A stretch of DNA of 32,492 nucleotides from CAYOHG01 sp964465125 (lineage in GTDB: Bacteria; Planctomycetota; Phycisphaerae; UBA1845; Fen-1342), in NCBI GenBank assembly GCA_964465125.1, contig CAYXIO010000049.1:1-32492 (forward strand), written 5' to 3'. Below, piece after piece: positions 1 to 8,155 of the stretch (positions are counted from its first letter, which is position 1; each line of letters opens with the position of its first letter). Under the pieces are notes generated by a model, which made no database searches, had not been told where the DNA came from, and worked only from the letters and a program-made list of their open reading frames with translations. A program made the translations under genes and the position numbers.

Positions 1-585
1 CGACGTCCGCGAACACGAGGTACGTGACGACCAAGAGCCCGACGCTCATCACCACGAACTGCAGGTAGTCGGTGACCAGCACCGACAGCATCCCGCCGAG
101 CACCGTGTACACGAGCACGAGCACGAGCAACGCCGTCATCACCCACTCGAGCCAACCGGGATCGAAGCCGACGACCGCGCTCAGGAACTCGCCGCCGATG
201 CGCAGGTAGAGCCCCATGNNNNNNNNNNCGGACCGAATTGGCGCTGGAAGAGCTCCGGGATCGTCATCACGCCCGAGAGCCGCAACGGCTTGATGCAGAA
301 CCCGGTCAAGCCGATCACGAGCAGCGCGACCGCTTGCAGGAGGCCGGGCACCGCGCCGACGAAGCCCTTGGTGTAGCCCGCTTGCGCGGTGTACATGCAG
401 GTGATGATGCCGAACTCGGTCGCGGCGAGCGACGCGATGCCGAGGTAGACGTTCATCTCGCGGCCGGCGACGAGAAAATGCTCGACCTTCGAGACGTACT
501 TTCGAACCAGGATGCCCGCAATCATCGTGGCGAGCAGGTAGAGCCCGACGATGCTGCCGTCGATCGGGAGGTTGAAGTTCGTCAA
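1..585 (-). CDS. Sodium:solute symporter family protein (N-terminal part, cut by window edge and gap)
   Basis: Predicted inner-membrane sodium-coupled symporter of the SSS family. The first 118 residues after the start show the family N-terminus: a hydrophobic helix, 'VEHFLVAGREMN', 'AATEFGIIT', and 'MTIPELFQRQFG'. Beyond the N-run at 219-228 the protein resumes in a different frame with 'MGLYLRIGGEFL', 'YTVLGGMLSVLVTDYLQF' and further membrane segments, so the frame break is a gap artefact. The start is TTG at 585 with GGAGAG just upstream. It begins 61 bp after the nagB-like stop on the same strand, which suggests an amino-sugar or related substrate, but the substrate cannot be read from sequence. 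The C-terminus lies outside the window. Confidence 0.88.
219..228. other. Assembly gap of 10 N inside the symporter gene
   Basis: Ten N bases. The symporter frame changes across them, so ten is a placeholder. In related SSS proteins the 'ELFQRRFG' and 'NMGLYL' motifs are separated by roughly 20 residues, so a few tens of bases are probably missing (inference). Confidence 0.95.
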
Positions 586-639
586 GTGTCTCTCCGCGTA
601 CTGCCGGCCTGTCGCGCTGCACTGGCGAGGCGCTTCTCT

Positions 640-674
640 TCACTCGCTATTCGCTTTTCGCCATTCGTGGTTCG
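640..674. repeat. Period-7 array over the 3' end of the nagB-like gene
   Basis: Five consecutive heptamers. On the minus strand each begins CGA (CGAACCA, CGAATGG and so on; consensus CGARNNN). The array encodes the last residues of the nagB-like protein ('NEPRMAKSE') and supplies its TAG stop at 647-649. Related arrays lie at 3685-3719 and 12480-12514. Confidence 0.7.
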
Positions 675-2674
675 TTTGCGCCCTTACTCTGCGCTTCCGG
701 CTGCCAGCGCACAAAGGCCTCGATGGCCTGGTACTCGGGCAAGCCGAGCTCGTCGTAGACGCGGGCCGTCGCCGCGTTGCGATCCTCCGCACGCTTCCAG
801 AACTCGCGCGTGTCCCAGGGGCCGGGGAACAGCGCCTTGTCCTTCTGCGACTCGTGAAAGAAGATCGCCATGCGCTTCCGCTCCACCTCGTCCGGGCTGA
901 GCGGAACGGCCATTTCGATCTCGTGCGGCTCCCATTCCTGCCAGGCGCCGCGATAGAGCCAGACCTCGCACCAGCTTGACCACTGGGCTTCTTGGCGGCC
1001 CTCGGCGGCCTCCTGGCGCATCCGCCGTAACGCCGTCAGGATCGCATCGAGGCAGACGCGGTGCGTGCCGTGCGGGTCGCTCAGATCGCCGGCGGCATAA
1101 ACCTGCCGGGGCCGGACTTGCTCCAGCAGCCCGCGCGTGATCGCGATGTCGGCCTCGCCGATCGGCTTCTTGCGCACGCGCCCGGTCTCGTAGAACGGCA
1201 AATCGAGGAAGTGGACGTTGGCGGGCTCAACGCCACTGTAGCGCGCCGCGGCGCGCGCCTCGCTGCGGCGGATCAGCGCCTTGATCGACTGCATCTCGGG
1301 CGGATCGACCTCGCCCGCGTTCTTGCCGCGGATGAAGTCGCTCACCTGCCGGGCAATCGCCTCGATTCTGCCGCCGGCCGGCAGCTCGAAACGCTGGGCG
1401 AATTCAGAGACGAACTCGACGTGCCGCAACGTCTTGTCGTCGAAGACGGCGATGTTGCCGCTGGTCTGGTAAGCGACGTGCACGTCGTGGCCCTGGTCGC
1501 ACAGGCGAATCAGCGTGCCGCCCATCGAGATGACGTCGTCGTCGGGGTGCGGACTGAAGACCACCACGCGCTTCGGGAATTCATCGGCCGATCCGTCGCG
1601 GCGCGGACGCCCGGGCTTGCCGCCGGGCCAGCCCGTGATGGTGTCCTGCATCGCGCGAAAGACCTGGATGTTCAGGTCGTAGGCGCTGCCGCGCGCCGAA
1701 AGCAGCTCTTGCAACCCGTGCTCGTTGTAGTCCTCTTCCACCAGCTTGAGGATCGGCTTCTTGAGCGAAAGGGCCAGCCAGATCACCGCCTTGCGCGTCG
1801 TGCGCTCATCCCATTCGTGCTTCAGCGGCGCCAGCGGACCGAGCCGCCAAGGCGTCTTGATCGGCGTCAGCTCATTCGCCGCGGCGCGGTCCAGCACGAA
1901 CTGCACGTTGGGATGCTGCTGAAGATGGCTGGCGGCGACCGAGCTGGTGATCGGCCCCTCGATCGCCTCGCGGAGGATGCGCGCCTTGCCCTCGCCGAAC
2001 GCCAGCAGCACCACCCGCCGCGCGGACAGGATCGTGCCGACGCCCATCGTGATCGCGCGGCGCGGCACGTTCCACTCGCCGAAAAAGTCGCTGGCCGCGT
2101 CCAGCCGCGTCACCTTGTCGAGCGTGATGAGGCGTGTGCGGCTGTCGCGCGGCGAGCCGGGCTCATTGAAGCCGATGTGCCCGGTGCGGCCGATGCCCAG
2201 GAGCTGCAAATCGATGCCGCCCGCCGCCGCGATCTTCTCCTCGTACGCGCGGCAGAATGCGGCGATGCTTGCCTGCGGCAGCGTGCCGTCGGGGATGTGC
2301 ACGTTGCCGCGCTCCACGTCGACATGATCGAAAAAGTGCTCCGCCATGAAGCGGTGATAGCTCTGGAGCGAGTCGGGCGTCATGGGCCAGTACTCGTCCA
2401 GGTTGAACGTGACGACGTTGCGAAACGAGAGTCCCTCGGACTTGTGCAGGCGCACCAGCTCGTCGTAGACGGCCACCGGAGTGGATCCGGTGGCAAGACC
2501 GAGCACGGCACGCCGCCCCCGCGCGGCGCGGTCGCGGATCAGTTGGGCAATCTCGCGCGCGACGGCAACGCTGGCGTCGTGCGCCGTCGGCTCGACGCGC
2601 GCGCAAACCGTCGGCGCGGACGCGTCGCCGCGCTCGCTCGCACCGAGTGGAAACCACAGTGTCTGGCTGCTCAT
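647..2674 (-). CDS. nagB: Glucosamine-6-phosphate deaminase fused to a PIG-L-type deacetylase domain
   Basis: Predicted cytosolic enzyme of 675 aa. Residues about 30-290 are the NagB domain (glucosamine-6-P to fructose-6-P plus ammonia), with 'GLATGSTP' at 59-66, 'NLDEY' at 91-95 (catalytic Asp93) and 'GIGRTGHIGFNEP' at 160-172 holding His166 and Glu171. The position of E. coli Asp141 is Thr164, as I recall from the long NagB subfamily of Bacteroidetes. Residues about 365-660 are a PIG-L/LmbE deacetylase-like domain with the metal motif 'HPDDD' at 376-380; E. coli NagB (266 aa) lacks it. ATG at 2674 is chosen because homology begins soon after; AGGAG lies about 15 nt upstream, and a longer start at 2806 would add unlikely sequence. 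The symporter follows on the same strand, which suggests an amino-sugar utilisation unit. The C-terminal tail is repeat-encoded. Confidence 0.93.
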   Translation of the reverse strand: MSSQTLWFPLGASERGDASAPTVCARVEPTAHDASVAVAREIAQLIRDRAARGRRAVLGLATGSTPVAVYDELVRLHKSEGLSFRNVVTFNLDEYWPMTPDSLQSYHRFMAEHFFDHVDVERGNVHIPDGTLPQASIAAFCRAYEEKIAAAGGIDLQLLGIGRTGHIGFNEPGSPRDSRTRLITLDKVTRLDAASDFFGEWNVPRRAITMGVGTILSARRVVLLAFGEGKARILREAIEGPITSSVAASHLQQHPNVQFVLDRAAANELTPIKTPWRLGPLAPLKHEWDERTTRKAVIWLALSLKKPILKLVEEDYNEHGLQELLSARGSAYDLNIQVFRAMQDTITGWPGGKPGRPRRDGSADEFPKRVVVFSPHPDDDVISMGGTLIRLCDQGHDVHVAYQTSGNIAVFDDKTLRHVEFVSEFAQRFELPAGGRIEAIARQVSDFIRGKNAGEVDPPEMQSIKALIRRSEARAAARYSGVEPANVHFLDLPFYETGRVRKKPIGEADIAITRGLLEQVRPRQVYAAGDLSDPHGTHRVCLDAILTALRRMRQEAAEGRQEAQWSSWCEVWLYRGAWQEWEPHEIEMAVPLSPDEVERKRMAIFFHESQKDKALFPGPWDTREFWKRAEDRNAATARVYDELGLPEYQAIEAFVRWQPEAQSKGANEPRMAKSE

Positions 2675-2860
2675 GGCTGAGTTGTCGACTCCTGATGGGC
2701 GGCATGGTCGCCGATCGGGCACCGCCGTGCAATCTTCCCGGGCCCGCGTCTCACCGCATCCGTTGAGGACCCGGCGGGGCTTCCCCGAAGTCGCGTTTCC
2801 GTCCATGATTCCGTTCTGGAGCCCGATCCAGCAGCGACTTTTGCCCGGGAGAATTCAATC

Positions 2861-3592
2861 GTGACGCATCTGCCCCGCTATCGTGGTTTCCTTCGCCCTT
2901 TGGCGCTCGCGGCGCTCGCCGTCGTCTTCGCCGGCACGGCGCTCGCTCAGCATTCCGCCATCAAGCCTGAGCCGCGCCCCGACGACTGGTGGAGGCAGCG
3001 GCATGAATCGATGAACGAGCGCGTCAAGCAAGGCAATGTCGACCTCGTCTTCATCGGTGACTCGATCACGCAGAGCTGGGAGAACGAGGGCAAGGACGTC
3101 TGGAAGAAATGCTACGGCGAGCGCAAAGCCGCCAATCTCGGCATCGGCGGCGACCGCACGCAGCACGTGCTCTGGCGGCTGACGCACGGCAACCTCGACG
3201 GCATCGAACCGAAGGCCGCCGTCATCATGATCGGCACAAACAACTCGAACGGCGCTGACAACACCGCCGAGGAGATTGCGGAGGGCATCGCCGCGATCGT
3301 CAAGACGGTGCACGAGCAGTGCCCCGAGACGCAGATTCTGATCCTGGGCATCTTCCCGCGCGGCCCGAAGCCCGACGCGCAGCGCGAGAAGAACGCGGCC
3401 GCCAGCGCCATCGCGGCCAAGTTGGCCGACGGCAAGTCCGTCTTCTACCTCGACATCGGGGAGAAGTTCCTCGAGAAGGACGGCACGCTCACCAAGGAGA
3501 TCATGCCGGACTTCCTGCATCTCAGCCCGCGCGGCTACGAGATCTGGGCGCAAGCGATCGAGCCTAAGCTGAAGGAAATGCTCAAGGAGTAG
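2861..3592 (+). CDS. Secreted SGNH/GDSL-type esterase (PAF-acetylhydrolase-like)
   Basis: 243-aa hydrolase with a signal peptide (hydrophobic core at residues 12-28 ending 'AGTALAQ'). SGNH blocks are complete: 'FIGDSITQSW' with Ser68, 'GIGGDRTQHVLWRL' from Gly94 giving the oxyanion Gly, 'IGTNN' with Asn127, and 'DFLHLSPRGY' with Asp217 and His220. The overall pattern resembles the PAF-acetylhydrolase subunit branch, often annotated as GDSL lipase or sialate O-acetylesterase-like; the substrate is unknown. The start is GTG at 2861 with a GGGAGA box 8-9 nt upstream. It is divergent from the nagB-like gene (186 bp between starts) and followed at once by an octanucleotide array. Confidence 0.9.
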   Translation: MTHLPRYRGFLRPLALAALAVVFAGTALAQHSAIKPEPRPDDWWRQRHESMNERVKQGNVDLVFIGDSITQSWENEGKDVWKKCYGERKAANLGIGGDRTQHVLWRLTHGNLDGIEPKAAVIMIGTNNSNGADNTAEEIAEGIAAIVKTVHEQCPETQILILGIFPRGPKPDAQREKNAAASAIAAKLADGKSVFYLDIGEKFLEKDGTLTKEIMPDFLHLSPRGYEIWAQAIEPKLKEMLKE

Positions 3593-3594
3593 GC

Positions 3595-3634
3595 GAGCGG
3601 TCGAGCGGCCGAGGGACCAAGGGTCCGAGGGGGC
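3595..3634. repeat. Period-8 degenerate tandem array after the first SGNH gene
   Basis: Five octamers beginning two bases after the stop codon, for example GAGCGGTC, GAGCGGCC and GAGGGACC; consensus about RAGSGNYC. The same unit family recurs on the minus strand at 19464-19519. It is G/C-rich with no T-tract, so it is not a simple intrinsic terminator. Confidence 0.65.
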
Positions 3635-3684
3635 GCAGGCCGCCGGGAATCAGCGTGGCGCCCGCCCCCGCCACTCTTCACGCG

Positions 3685-3719
3685 CGCTTCGCTATTCGCT
3701 ATTCAGCCTTCAGTCCGCA
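3685..3719. repeat. Period-7 array over the 3' end of the small hypothetical gene
   Basis: Five heptamers. On the minus strand the better units read TGAAGGC, TGAATAG, CGAATAG, CGAAGCG. The TGA stop of the 95-aa hypothetical (3703-3705) is part of one unit. One unit, CGAATAG, is identical to a unit in the 640-674 array. Confidence 0.65.
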
Positions 3720-3990
3720 GCTCGTACATCCCCTGGCCTGCCCGGCGGAGCTTGCCCTGGCGCGCCAGCTCGTCCCAGACGGCCTGCGGGTATTGATTGG
3801 GCGGCACGATGGCGACGATGCCGGAGTGCCCGCCGCTGCTCATCGGCCCGTGTCCGAGCCGCGATTCATCGTCCAGCCGCGCCATCTTCAGCCGCTTCTT
3901 GAAGGCCTTGAGCGCGTTCTTCAGCGTGGCGGGGTCGATCGAGCTCGCCGGCGGACCGCCGCCTTCAGGCACATGAGGCGTTTCACTCAT
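3703..3990 (-). CDS. Conserved-looking small hypothetical protein
   Basis: 95-aa soluble protein with no signal peptide or membrane segment. A basic amphipathic stretch 'LKNALKAFKKRLKMARLD' (about residues 23-40) is followed by 'GPMSSGGHSGIVAIVPP' and a C-terminal 'VWDELARQGKLRRAGQGMY', which looks like a small winged-helix or domain-end fold. I recall similar proteins annotated as hypothetical in planctomycetes, but I cannot assign a function. It is on the strand opposite to the flanking SGNH genes, and its stop falls in a heptamer array. Confidence 0.65.
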   Translation of the reverse strand: MSETPHVPEGGGPPASSIDPATLKNALKAFKKRLKMARLDDESRLGHGPMSSGGHSGIVAIVPPNQYPQAVWDELARQGKLRRAGQGMYELRTEG

Positions 3991-4136
3991 CGCGAGGCAC
4001 TCCCAGCACTTCGTCGCGCAGACGTCTCAACCCGTTCAGAATACCGCGCGGCGACGTGGCCCGCATCGCGACCGAACCGGTCAAGCCCTCCGCCGCTCTC
4101 GCGATATCATGTGGAACTACCCGATGGGAGCGCCGC

Positions 4137-4865
4137 ATGAAATCCATGCCTGACCGGAATCGATCGTCGTTGATCGGCACCGTTGGAATCGTCCTGCTCA
4201 CCGCCGCCCTGCTGGCCCAGGCGCCCGCCGCAAAGAGTGGGAAGCCCTCCCCGCCGGCGAAGCCCGACCCGCAGCGCTGGTCGAAGACGATCCAGATGTT
4301 TGAGGAATGGGACCGCAAGAACTCCGTCCCCAACCACGCGTTGCTCTTCGTCGGCAGCTCCAGCATCGTTAACTGGCCCACCGCGCAGGCGTTCCGCGAA
4401 TGGCCGGTGATTAACCGCGGATTCGGCGGCTCTCACCTGGCGGATGTCGCGTACTACGTCGACAAGATCGTGCTGCCCTACACCCCGCACGCGATCGTCC
4501 TGTACGCCGGCGACAACGACATTGCCTCGGGCCTTTCCGCCGAGCAGGTCAGCGCGGACTTCGCCGAGTTCGTCGAGCGGGTTCGAGCGAAGCTGGCGCA
4601 AACGCCGATCGTGTACCTGTCGATCAAGCCCAGCGGGTCGCGCTGGCAGCACTGGCCGACGATGAAGGACGCCAACGAGCGTATCGCCGAGCAGTGTCGC
4701 CAGGGAGAAAAACTGATCTACGTCGACTTGGGCTCGTCGCTGCTGAATGAGCGCGGCGAGCCGCGCGACGAGTTGTTCCTGGACGACCGTCTGCACTTGA
4801 ACGCCGACGGCTACGCGGCCTGGGAGCGCGTCCTGCGGCCCGTACTGGCGGATCGGATGAAGTAG
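4137..4865 (+). CDS. Secreted SGNH/GDSL-type hydrolase, second subfamily
   Basis: 242-aa protein with an N-terminal hydrophobic signal ('SLIGTVGIVLLTAALLAQA'). SGNH blocks: 'LFVGSSSIVNWP', where the usual GDS is GSS but the nucleophile-position serine is kept; 'NRGFGGSHLADVAYY' (Gly); 'YAGDNDIASG' (Asn); and 'FLDDRLHLNADGY' (Asp and His). The ATG at 4137 has a clear GGGAG six bases upstream, so longer in-frame starts are not needed. It is a distant paralogue of the gene at 2861 and faces the same way. Likely an extracytoplasmic ester or acetyl hydrolase; the substrate is unknown. Confidence 0.88.
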   Translation: MKSMPDRNRSSLIGTVGIVLLTAALLAQAPAAKSGKPSPPAKPDPQRWSKTIQMFEEWDRKNSVPNHALLFVGSSSIVNWPTAQAFREWPVINRGFGGSHLADVAYYVDKIVLPYTPHAIVLYAGDNDIASGLSAEQVSADFAEFVERVRAKLAQTPIVYLSIKPSGSRWQHWPTMKDANERIAEQCRQGEKLIYVDLGSSLLNERGEPRDELFLDDRLHLNADGYAAWERVLRPVLADRMK

Positions 4866-4956
4866 GCCGACGGCCGGATGGGACGGCCGCATTCAGCGCC
4901 TGCGCGGTTGGCCTCGGCCCGACCTCGCGCAACGAATCGGCTCGCTTTTTCGAGCG

Positions 4957-6009
4957 CTACACGCGCCGCAGCTTGGTGACGCGGCCGATCTCCACCCATT
5001 CGACCACGAAGATGTTGCCGGCGTGGTCGAAAATCGCACTGTGCGGGGCGATGAACTTCCCGGCTACAAACTGCTCGCGCGGCTTGTCGCGCAGCGCGAA
5101 TCCGCCCCCGTCGCCCAGATGCGTAATCAGCTTGTTTTCCCGATCGAACAGCGTGACACGAGCCTCCAGGTCGGGGATCAGCAGAACGCCCTTGCGCTCG
5201 TGGAAATGGCAGGGCGCGCGCAGCTCGTCGGTGACGAAACGCTGGTGCCGGCCGTCGAGATCGAATATCTGAAGCCGGCGATTGCTGCGATCCGCGACGA
5301 CCAGTACGGGCCGCTCACCGCGCGTGTCCACCATCAGCCCGTGCGGACAGGAAAGTTGCCCGCGCTCCGAGCCGGGCCCGCCGAACGAGCGGCGGTATCC
5401 GCCCTGCGTGTCGTAGATGTGAATCCAGCTCTTGCCATAGCCGTCGGCCACGAAGAGCGTCCCATCGGGTGCAACCGCGACGTTGGTGGGTTTGAACTCG
5501 CCCGGGTGGTTGTACAGCCCGGACTCCATCGGAGCCGAGCGCGTCCAGACCACGCTGCCATCCAGATCGGTTTTCGCCACGACGCCACGCACGTAGTCGC
5601 AGAGATATAAGAATTCCCGTCCGTCTTCGCGGCTGAGGTGCAAACCGTGCGCGCCGCCCTTGTATTCGCTGCCCCACGAGCGGATGAACTTGCCGTCGGC
5701 GTCGAAGACCACGATCGCGTCCAAGCCCGGGCTCGTCGCATGCACGGTGTGCTTGATGTAGATGCGCCCCTGCGAGTCCTCGCAGACGCCGTGCGTGTTG
5801 CCCCAGCGCAGGCTCGCCGGAAGCACGCCCCAGTCGTGCTGCACCTCGTACTGGTGCTCACCCGAGCCGACCAGCAAGGGCCCCTGGCCCGACTTGTCCT
5901 GCGACCGCGCGAAGACCGTCGGCAGCACCGTCGCGGAGGCGGCGCCGGCCAGCGCCGAGCCGAGAAGATGCCGGCGCGACAGTCGCTTGCCCTGCGGATT
6001 GCTGCTCAT
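4957..6009 (-). CDS. Tat-exported NHL-repeat (six-bladed beta-propeller) protein
   Basis: 350-aa protein. The N-terminus 'KRLSRRHLLGSALAGAAS' is a twin-arginine signal, so export of a folded protein is expected; tatC lies further on at 14454. The mature part carries NHL-type blades, recognisable as 'GNTHGVCEDSQGRIYI', 'KPTNVAVAPDGTLFVADG', 'CPHGLMVDTRG' and 'APHSAIFDHAGNIFVVEW'. Such proteins are often annotated as 6-bladed propeller or peptidylglycine lyase-like; enzymatic activity cannot be claimed. ATG at 6009 is set by GGAGAAGA about 7 nt upstream and by the Tat signal. A much longer open frame runs upstream but antisense to the acetyltransferase gene. Confidence 0.9.
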   Translation of the reverse strand: MSSNPQGKRLSRRHLLGSALAGAASATVLPTVFARSQDKSGQGPLLVGSGEHQYEVQHDWGVLPASLRWGNTHGVCEDSQGRIYIKHTVHATSPGLDAIVVFDADGKFIRSWGSEYKGGAHGLHLSREDGREFLYLCDYVRGVVAKTDLDGSVVWTRSAPMESGLYNHPGEFKPTNVAVAPDGTLFVADGYGKSWIHIYDTQGGYRRSFGGPGSERGQLSCPHGLMVDTRGERPVLVVADRSNRRLQIFDLDGRHQRFVTDELRAPCHFHERKGVLLIPDLEARVTLFDRENKLITHLGDGGGFALRDKPREQFVAGKFIAPHSAIFDHAGNIFVVEWVEIGRVTKLRRV

Positions 6010-6166
6010 GCGTGTCTTCTCCGCGGATTGGAACCCAGCACGCCGACCACTCCGTGAACGGCTCCACGGCGGACTATACCGCTTCTGGCGTCCCGCGCCG
6101 TCCCAGGATCGGCCCGTACGGCAGGCTCGCGGCACGGGCGGATATACTCCCCGCCGATCCAGCCTC

Positions 6167-6173
6167 AAGGAGA
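6167..6173 (+). promoter_or_regulatory. Ribosome binding site (AAGGAGA) of the Eis-like gene
   Basis: AAGGAGA seven bases before the ATG at 6181. A TATACT hexamer at 6143-6148 could be the -10 element, but no convincing -35 hexamer is seen at the expected distance. Confidence 0.6.
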
Positions 6174-6180
6174 CGAACGC

Positions 6181-7392
6181 ATGGGCTCGCTCGATCGCCT
6201 GACCCTGACGGCGCCCGCCGACGATCGCGACGTGCGCCGGCTGGCGGAGATCATCTACCAGTCGTTCGCCGGGTTTGGGCTGCCGCCCGAGCGCACCGAC
6301 CTCTGGCTCGCCGCGGTCGGAAGCGAGAATCTCCGCGTGGCTCGCCTGGACGGCGAAATCGTCGGCGGACTGGGCATCTTCTACTTCGGCCACTATTTCG
6401 GCGGGCAAGCTGTACCTGCCGCGGGCATCACCATCGTGGGCATGTCGCCGCAGGCCCGCGGAACGGGCGCAGGGGCGCGCATGATGCGCACGTGCGTATC
6501 CCGGTTGCGCGAGGAAGGCCTGCCGATCTCGTCGCTCTACCCGTCGACGTTCGGCCTCTACCGGCGGGCCGGCTATGAGCAGGCCGGGCTGCGCGTCGGC
6601 TACAAGCTCGGATTGCGCGCGATCGGAAAGCAGAGCCGCGAGGCGCACTTGCGGGCGATGACCCCGGCCGACCGTCCGGCCGTCGCGCGCGTGTATGACA
6701 CCTGGGCGCGCCGCACCGCCGGCAACGTCGCCCGCGCGGAGCGCCAGTGGAACCGCGTCTTTGCAGACTGGGATGGGCCCGTCTACGCGTACGTGGTCGA
6801 ATCGCCGGACGCTGCGGGTCCCGGCGATGGAATCGAAGGCTACCTCGTCTACTCGCAGGCCGGTCAGCGAAATCAGCCCTATGAGCTGATCGTCCGCGAC
6901 TGGGCCGCGCTGACCCGTCGCGCCGGCGAGCGCCTGCTGGCGTTCCTGGGCGACCACAGCACGATGGCCTCGCACGCGCAGCTCGCGCTGGGGATGGCGG
7001 ACCCGATTCTCGCGCTCGCACGCGAGGAGAACCTCACGATTCAACATCGTGCCCTCTGGATGCTGCGAATCCTCGACGTCCGCGCGGCGCTCGAAGCGCG
7101 CGGCTATTCGCCGGCGGTGCGCGGCGAGGTCCATTTCAGCGTGCACGACGACCTGCTCGACGCGAACACCGGCGATTTCATCCTCAACGTCGCCGACGGA
7201 CGCGGCCAGGTTCGCGGCGGCGGGCGCGGCGAACTCCCAATCGACATCCGCGGGCTGGCGCCGCTCTTCACCGGGCATCTGTCGGCGGAGGAGCTTCAAA
7301 CCACCGGCTTGGCTTCCGGTCCGCCGGAAGCGCTGGCGACCGCCGGCGCGCTCTTCGCGGGCCCGGCCCCGTGGATGGGCGAGCGCTTCTAG
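6181..7392 (+). CDS. Eis-like GNAT family N-acetyltransferase
   Basis: 403 aa, close to the length of mycobacterial Eis (about 400). The N-terminal GNAT domain has the acetyl-CoA loop region 'IVGMSPQARGTGAGARMM' (about residues 85-102). It is followed by the Eis-type segment 'LYPSTFGLYRRAGYEQAG', then a second GNAT-like domain and a C-terminal sterol-carrier-like region (about 300-403, 'GDFILNVADGRGQV'). The C-terminal end 'APWMGERF' fits the family, where the C-terminal carboxylate takes part in catalysis. The substrate (amine, aminoglycoside or protein lysine) is unknown. The start is supported by a strong RBS. Confidence 0.88.
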   Translation: MGSLDRLTLTAPADDRDVRRLAEIIYQSFAGFGLPPERTDLWLAAVGSENLRVARLDGEIVGGLGIFYFGHYFGGQAVPAAGITIVGMSPQARGTGAGARMMRTCVSRLREEGLPISSLYPSTFGLYRRAGYEQAGLRVGYKLGLRAIGKQSREAHLRAMTPADRPAVARVYDTWARRTAGNVARAERQWNRVFADWDGPVYAYVVESPDAAGPGDGIEGYLVYSQAGQRNQPYELIVRDWAALTRRAGERLLAFLGDHSTMASHAQLALGMADPILALAREENLTIQHRALWMLRILDVRAALEARGYSPAVRGEVHFSVHDDLLDANTGDFILNVADGRGQVRGGGRGELPIDIRGLAPLFTGHLSAEELQTTGLASGPPEALATAGALFAGPAPWMGERF

Positions 7393-7498
7393 CACCGCGG
7401 CAAGCGGGGATCGGCTCCATGCTCGGCGACGTTGGCTATCGCCGCCGGCGATGAGCGGGTATCGTTCGCGTCGGACCAGCTTGGGAGGCACGCCCGTA

Positions 7499-8155
7499 AT
7501 GAGCGAAGCACCCGCTCGCCTGTATCGCCGCCGCGTAACGACGTTGCTGCTCGCCTCGCTCGGTCTGCTGGCCGCGACCGGCTGCCAGGCGATGGCGTTG
7601 CCCTGGCTGATGTGGGGCGACCCGCCGACCAAGCTCGTACCGGCCGAGTATCCCTACCTGCGCGACAAGAGCATCTGCGTCGTGGTCTGGGCCGACATGG
7701 ACACGATGTTCAGCTACCCGCACGTGCAGCTCGAGCTTTCCGAGCACGTGGCCCGTGCCATGCAGACCCATCAGGCCAGCCTCAAGCTTACGCCCAGCCG
7801 CGGCGTCGTCGACTACCAGCGCCGCGAGCCTGACTGGGACAAGCAGCGCCCGGGGCGGATCGGCGAGCGCTTCGGCGCCGAACGTGTCGTGATGATCGAG
7901 CTGACCGAGTACTCGACGCGCGACGCTGACAGTCCACACCTCTACCGCGGCCGCATCGGGGCCAATGTCTCCGTCTATCAATGCGAACAGCCTGACGCCG
8001 ACGCGTCGTTTCGAACCGCCGTCGAGGCGGTTTACCCGAAGGATTCCGTCGGTGAGTGGGGCAGCACGGATGACTCGATCCGCCGCGCGGCGATGGAGGT
8101 CTTCGCCGACGACGTGGCGGCCAAGTTCTTCGACCGCAGGGTGAAGATCAAGTGA
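7499..8155 (+). CDS. Predicted lipoprotein A of a two-lipoprotein operon
   Basis: 218 aa. A type II signal peptide is visible: basic 'RLYRRR', hydrophobic 'VTTLLLASLGLLAATGC' with the lipobox Cys near residue 29. The mature part has alternating beta and alpha character ('SICVVVWADMD', 'RFGAERVVMIELTEYS'), reminiscent of small CsgG/TolB-like lipoprotein folds; this is only a fold-level impression. ATG at 7499 is preceded by GGGAGG about 10 nt upstream; a longer frame upstream lacks this signal. The stop overlaps the next gene by 4 bp. Function unknown. Confidence 0.82.
   Translation: MSEAPARLYRRRVTTLLLASLGLLAATGCQAMALPWLMWGDPPTKLVPAEYPYLRDKSICVVVWADMDTMFSYPHVQLELSEHVARAMQTHQASLKLTPSRGVVDYQRREPDWDKQRPGRIGERFGAERVVMIELTEYSTRDADSPHLYRGRIGANVSVYQCEQPDADASFRTAVEAVYPKDSVGEWGSTDDSIRRAAMEVFADDVAAKFFDRRVKIK

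Noticed and set aside
1061..2680. Long plus-strand open frame (539 codons) across the nagB-like gene
   Set aside because: It is antisense to a gene with clear NagB and PIG-L motifs; the translation is Arg/Ala/Asp-rich without any domain, an effect of high GC3.
3595..3719. Intrinsic terminators after the first SGNH gene
   Set aside because: The sequences are periodic octamers and heptamers with no stem plus T-tract arrangement.
3983..4381. Minus-strand frame upstream of the 95-aa hypothetical
   Set aside because: It overlaps the signal peptide and SGNH block I of the plus-strand gene at 4137; no RBS or family.
6010..7632. Upstream extension of the NHL-propeller frame on the minus strand
   Set aside because: It is antisense to the Eis-like gene; the Tat signal and RBS at 6009 define the real start.
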